From contig NZ_BFBR01000007.1 of NCBI RefSeq assembly GCF_003112735.1, forward strand, positions 158,338 through 222,337: a stretch of 64,000 bases of DNA. Reading direction: 5' to 3'. The notes below the pieces were generated by a model. That model saw only the letters and a list, made by a program, of their open reading frames with translations, made no database searches and was not told the origin of the DNA. Shown here piece after piece: positions 62,802 to 64,000 of this stretch. A program made the position numbers and the translations under genes. The number at the start of each line of letters is the position of its first letter. The stretch's first letter is position 1. The DNA comes from Candidatus Phycosocius bacilliformis. GTDB lineage: Bacteria > Pseudomonadota > Alphaproteobacteria > Caulobacterales > Aquidulcibacteraceae.

Positions 62802-64000
62802 TCAGTCAATCGCCTCGGCATCCTCGCCCATCAGCCGGGGCAGATCGACACGGAAACCTGTCCCGCCGGGTCCGGTTGCCACCAGCACAATGTCCCCACC
62901 GTTGAGACGGGCAAGTTCGCGCGCAATGGCCAGCCCCAGACCTGAGCCTCCCGACAAGCCGCTGCCGGTAAAGGGCATGAACAAATTGTCCTGCACGCGC
63001 TTGGGCAGGCCCGGCCCTGTATCGACAATATGCAATCCAATGCAAGCCCCAGACAGGTCGACAAAGGCACGAATGCTGCCGGGCTTGCCGGATTGAACAA
63101 TGGCTTGGGCCGCGTTGCGGATCAGATTGGTGAGGATGCGGTGGAGATGCTCACCATCGGCCTCCACCTCCAGATCGTTTGGCACGTCATGGCTGAAGGC
63201 AACCTCCAAGCCCGACCGGGCTTCTTCGGCGGCTTCATCGAGAACATCTGCGAGATATAGCAATTCCAATTCAGGTGGACGCTCGCGCGCTTTGCCATAG
63301 GTCAAGGTCGATTGGGCCAAGTTGACCGCACGCTGTAAGGCCCGTTCAAGCCGCGGTGCCGTTGCGCGCACCACAGGATCATCAACTGAAGCCAAACGCT
63401 CACTCACCAATTGGGCCGCACCCAATGAATGGCGCAAATCATGGGAGATTTTAGACACCGCCATGCCCAATTGCGCCAAGCGATCCTTTTGAAGAAAGGC
63501 TTGACGCACCGTATCCTGCATGTCGGCAAACGCGACTTCGGCTTGACCAATCTCATCGGTCCGGCCCGATGGCACCAGAGCGCGGCTCGCATCGGTTGGG
63601 GCATTACGGAAGCGCGCGATGGCACGGGTCAGACGCCGCATCGGGCGGACAAAGCCATCGGCCAATGCCGCATAGATCAAGGCACCAATGGTCAAGGATA
63701 GCGCCAGAGATGACAACAAAACCTGCCATGACGAGCGGATCAGACTGTCCTTCAAGGGTCCTTCTGCGACCACCACTTCAAGCTTAATGGCCGCATTGGT
63801 CTGAGGGCGGCCGACAATGCGCAGATAGCGGCCCTGGGGCGCGGCATAGGCTTGCAAGACACCAGAGAGTGATCGGCCGATTGTTTGGCTTTCCAGATCA
63901 ATATCAACGATCGGACCACGGACCGACTCACTGAGAACAGCCAGCCGCGTGGTGTCTTGCAGAATCGTGACTGATTTAATCTCGGCGGCGCGCACCAATT
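62802..64000 (-). CDS. Sensor histidine kinase, C-terminal part (5' end outside window)
   Basis: About 399 residues remain. In order they show the end of an extracytoplasmic sensor region, a membrane segment (LLSSLALSLTIGALIYAALA), a HAMP domain (RPMRRLTRAIARFR...EIGQAEVAF), a HisKA-like helix with KISHDLRHSLGAAQL carrying the phospho-acceptor His, and an ATPase domain. The ATPase has N box LIRNAAQAI, G1 DTGPGLPK and G2 GGSGLGLAIAREL. There is no receiver. The HDLRH context is typical of the HisKA subfamily near NtrB/DctB. It converges with the permease gene, 9 bp away. The reading frame continues past the window end. Confidence 0.9.
   Translation of the reverse strand, partial: LVRAAEIKSVTILQDTTRLAVLSESVRGPIVDIDLESQTIGRSLSGVLQAYAAPQGRYLRIVGRPQTNAAIKLEVVVAEGPLKDSLIRSSWQVLLSSLALSLTIGALIYAALADGFVRPMRRLTRAIARFRNAPTDASRALVPSGRTDEIGQAEVAFADMQDTVRQAFLQKDRLAQLGMAVSKISHDLRHSLGAAQLVSERLASVDDPVVRATAPRLERALQRAVNLAQSTLTYGKARERPPELELLYLADVLDEAAEEARSGLEVAFSHDVPNDLEVEADGEHLHRILTNLIRNAAQAIVQSGKPGSIRAFVDLSGACIGLHIVDTGPGLPKRVQDNLFMPFTGSGLSGGSGLGLAIARELARLNGGDIVLVATGPGGTGFRVDLPRLMGEDAEAID

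Overview
The window looks like a chromosomal segment of an alphaproteobacterium, probably Caulobacterales or a hyphomonad. The clues are the very long NAD-specific glutamate dehydrogenase, the alphaproteobacterial family pairs TIGR02186-TauE/SafE and MmcB-DUF6065, a TTAA-N7-TTAA box of the kind bound by CtrA, and an RpoH with an intact RpoH box. The taxon is an inference from gene content. Most of the window is ordinary, tightly packed housekeeping sequence.

Layout. 1-8.2 kb: tail of an outer-membrane receptor, POT peptide transporter, ABC exporter, kdsA, small membrane protein, DUF6065, mmcB and a DJ-1/PfpI protein. 8.3-15.9 kb: SCO1-like protein, intracellular PHB depolymerase, a large secreted protein of unknown function, PBP1A, a small unknown gene and ppa. 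16.2-20 kb: fatty-acid desaturase, LysR regulator, NTF2-like secreted protein and an SbtA-type bicarbonate permease.

20.0-29.3 kb is the accessory region. It is a decayed polymorphic-toxin island, read almost wholly on the minus strand. It holds the C-terminal stump of an RHS-type protein (LysM, linker, class 3 lipase tip) broken by two in-frame stops, then a series of orphan toxin tips alternating with immunity genes. The pairs are an unknown tip with a zinc-ribbon immunity protein, a tip with an LDNRRLYAF motif and a DUF7660 protein, Tox-REase-5 with Imm52, a frameshifted HALSKHAGR tip without a clear partner, and another truncated tip with an unrecognised partner. An ankyrin-repeat protein follows the lipase tip. 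Two ~560-bp direct repeats carrying IS66 remnants flank the array. Three tips start with the same Ala-Ala-Glu joint and lack start codons, as expected of cassettes that were once swapped onto a full-length RHS carrier.

29.5-47.5 kb: NAD-glutamate dehydrogenase, AI-2E family permease, PQQ quinohemoprotein dehydrogenase, hisI, DUF817, folE, cysS, a lipoprotein, DUF3429, the TIGR02186-TauE pair, a PLDc_N protein, mtaB, and a crescentin-like coiled-coil gene behind a CtrA-type box. 47.5-52.4 kb: a minus-strand run of GDPD, apaG, aldehyde dehydrogenase, dcd and a HAD hydrolase. An 0.87-kb gene-free stretch of palindromic repeats follows. 53.2-64 kb: acnA with a strong terminator, a membrane protein-ImmA/IrrE pair, rpoH, a Tat-exported GH53 galactanase, a hybrid histidine kinase, an AmpG-like permease and the C-terminal part of another histidine kinase.
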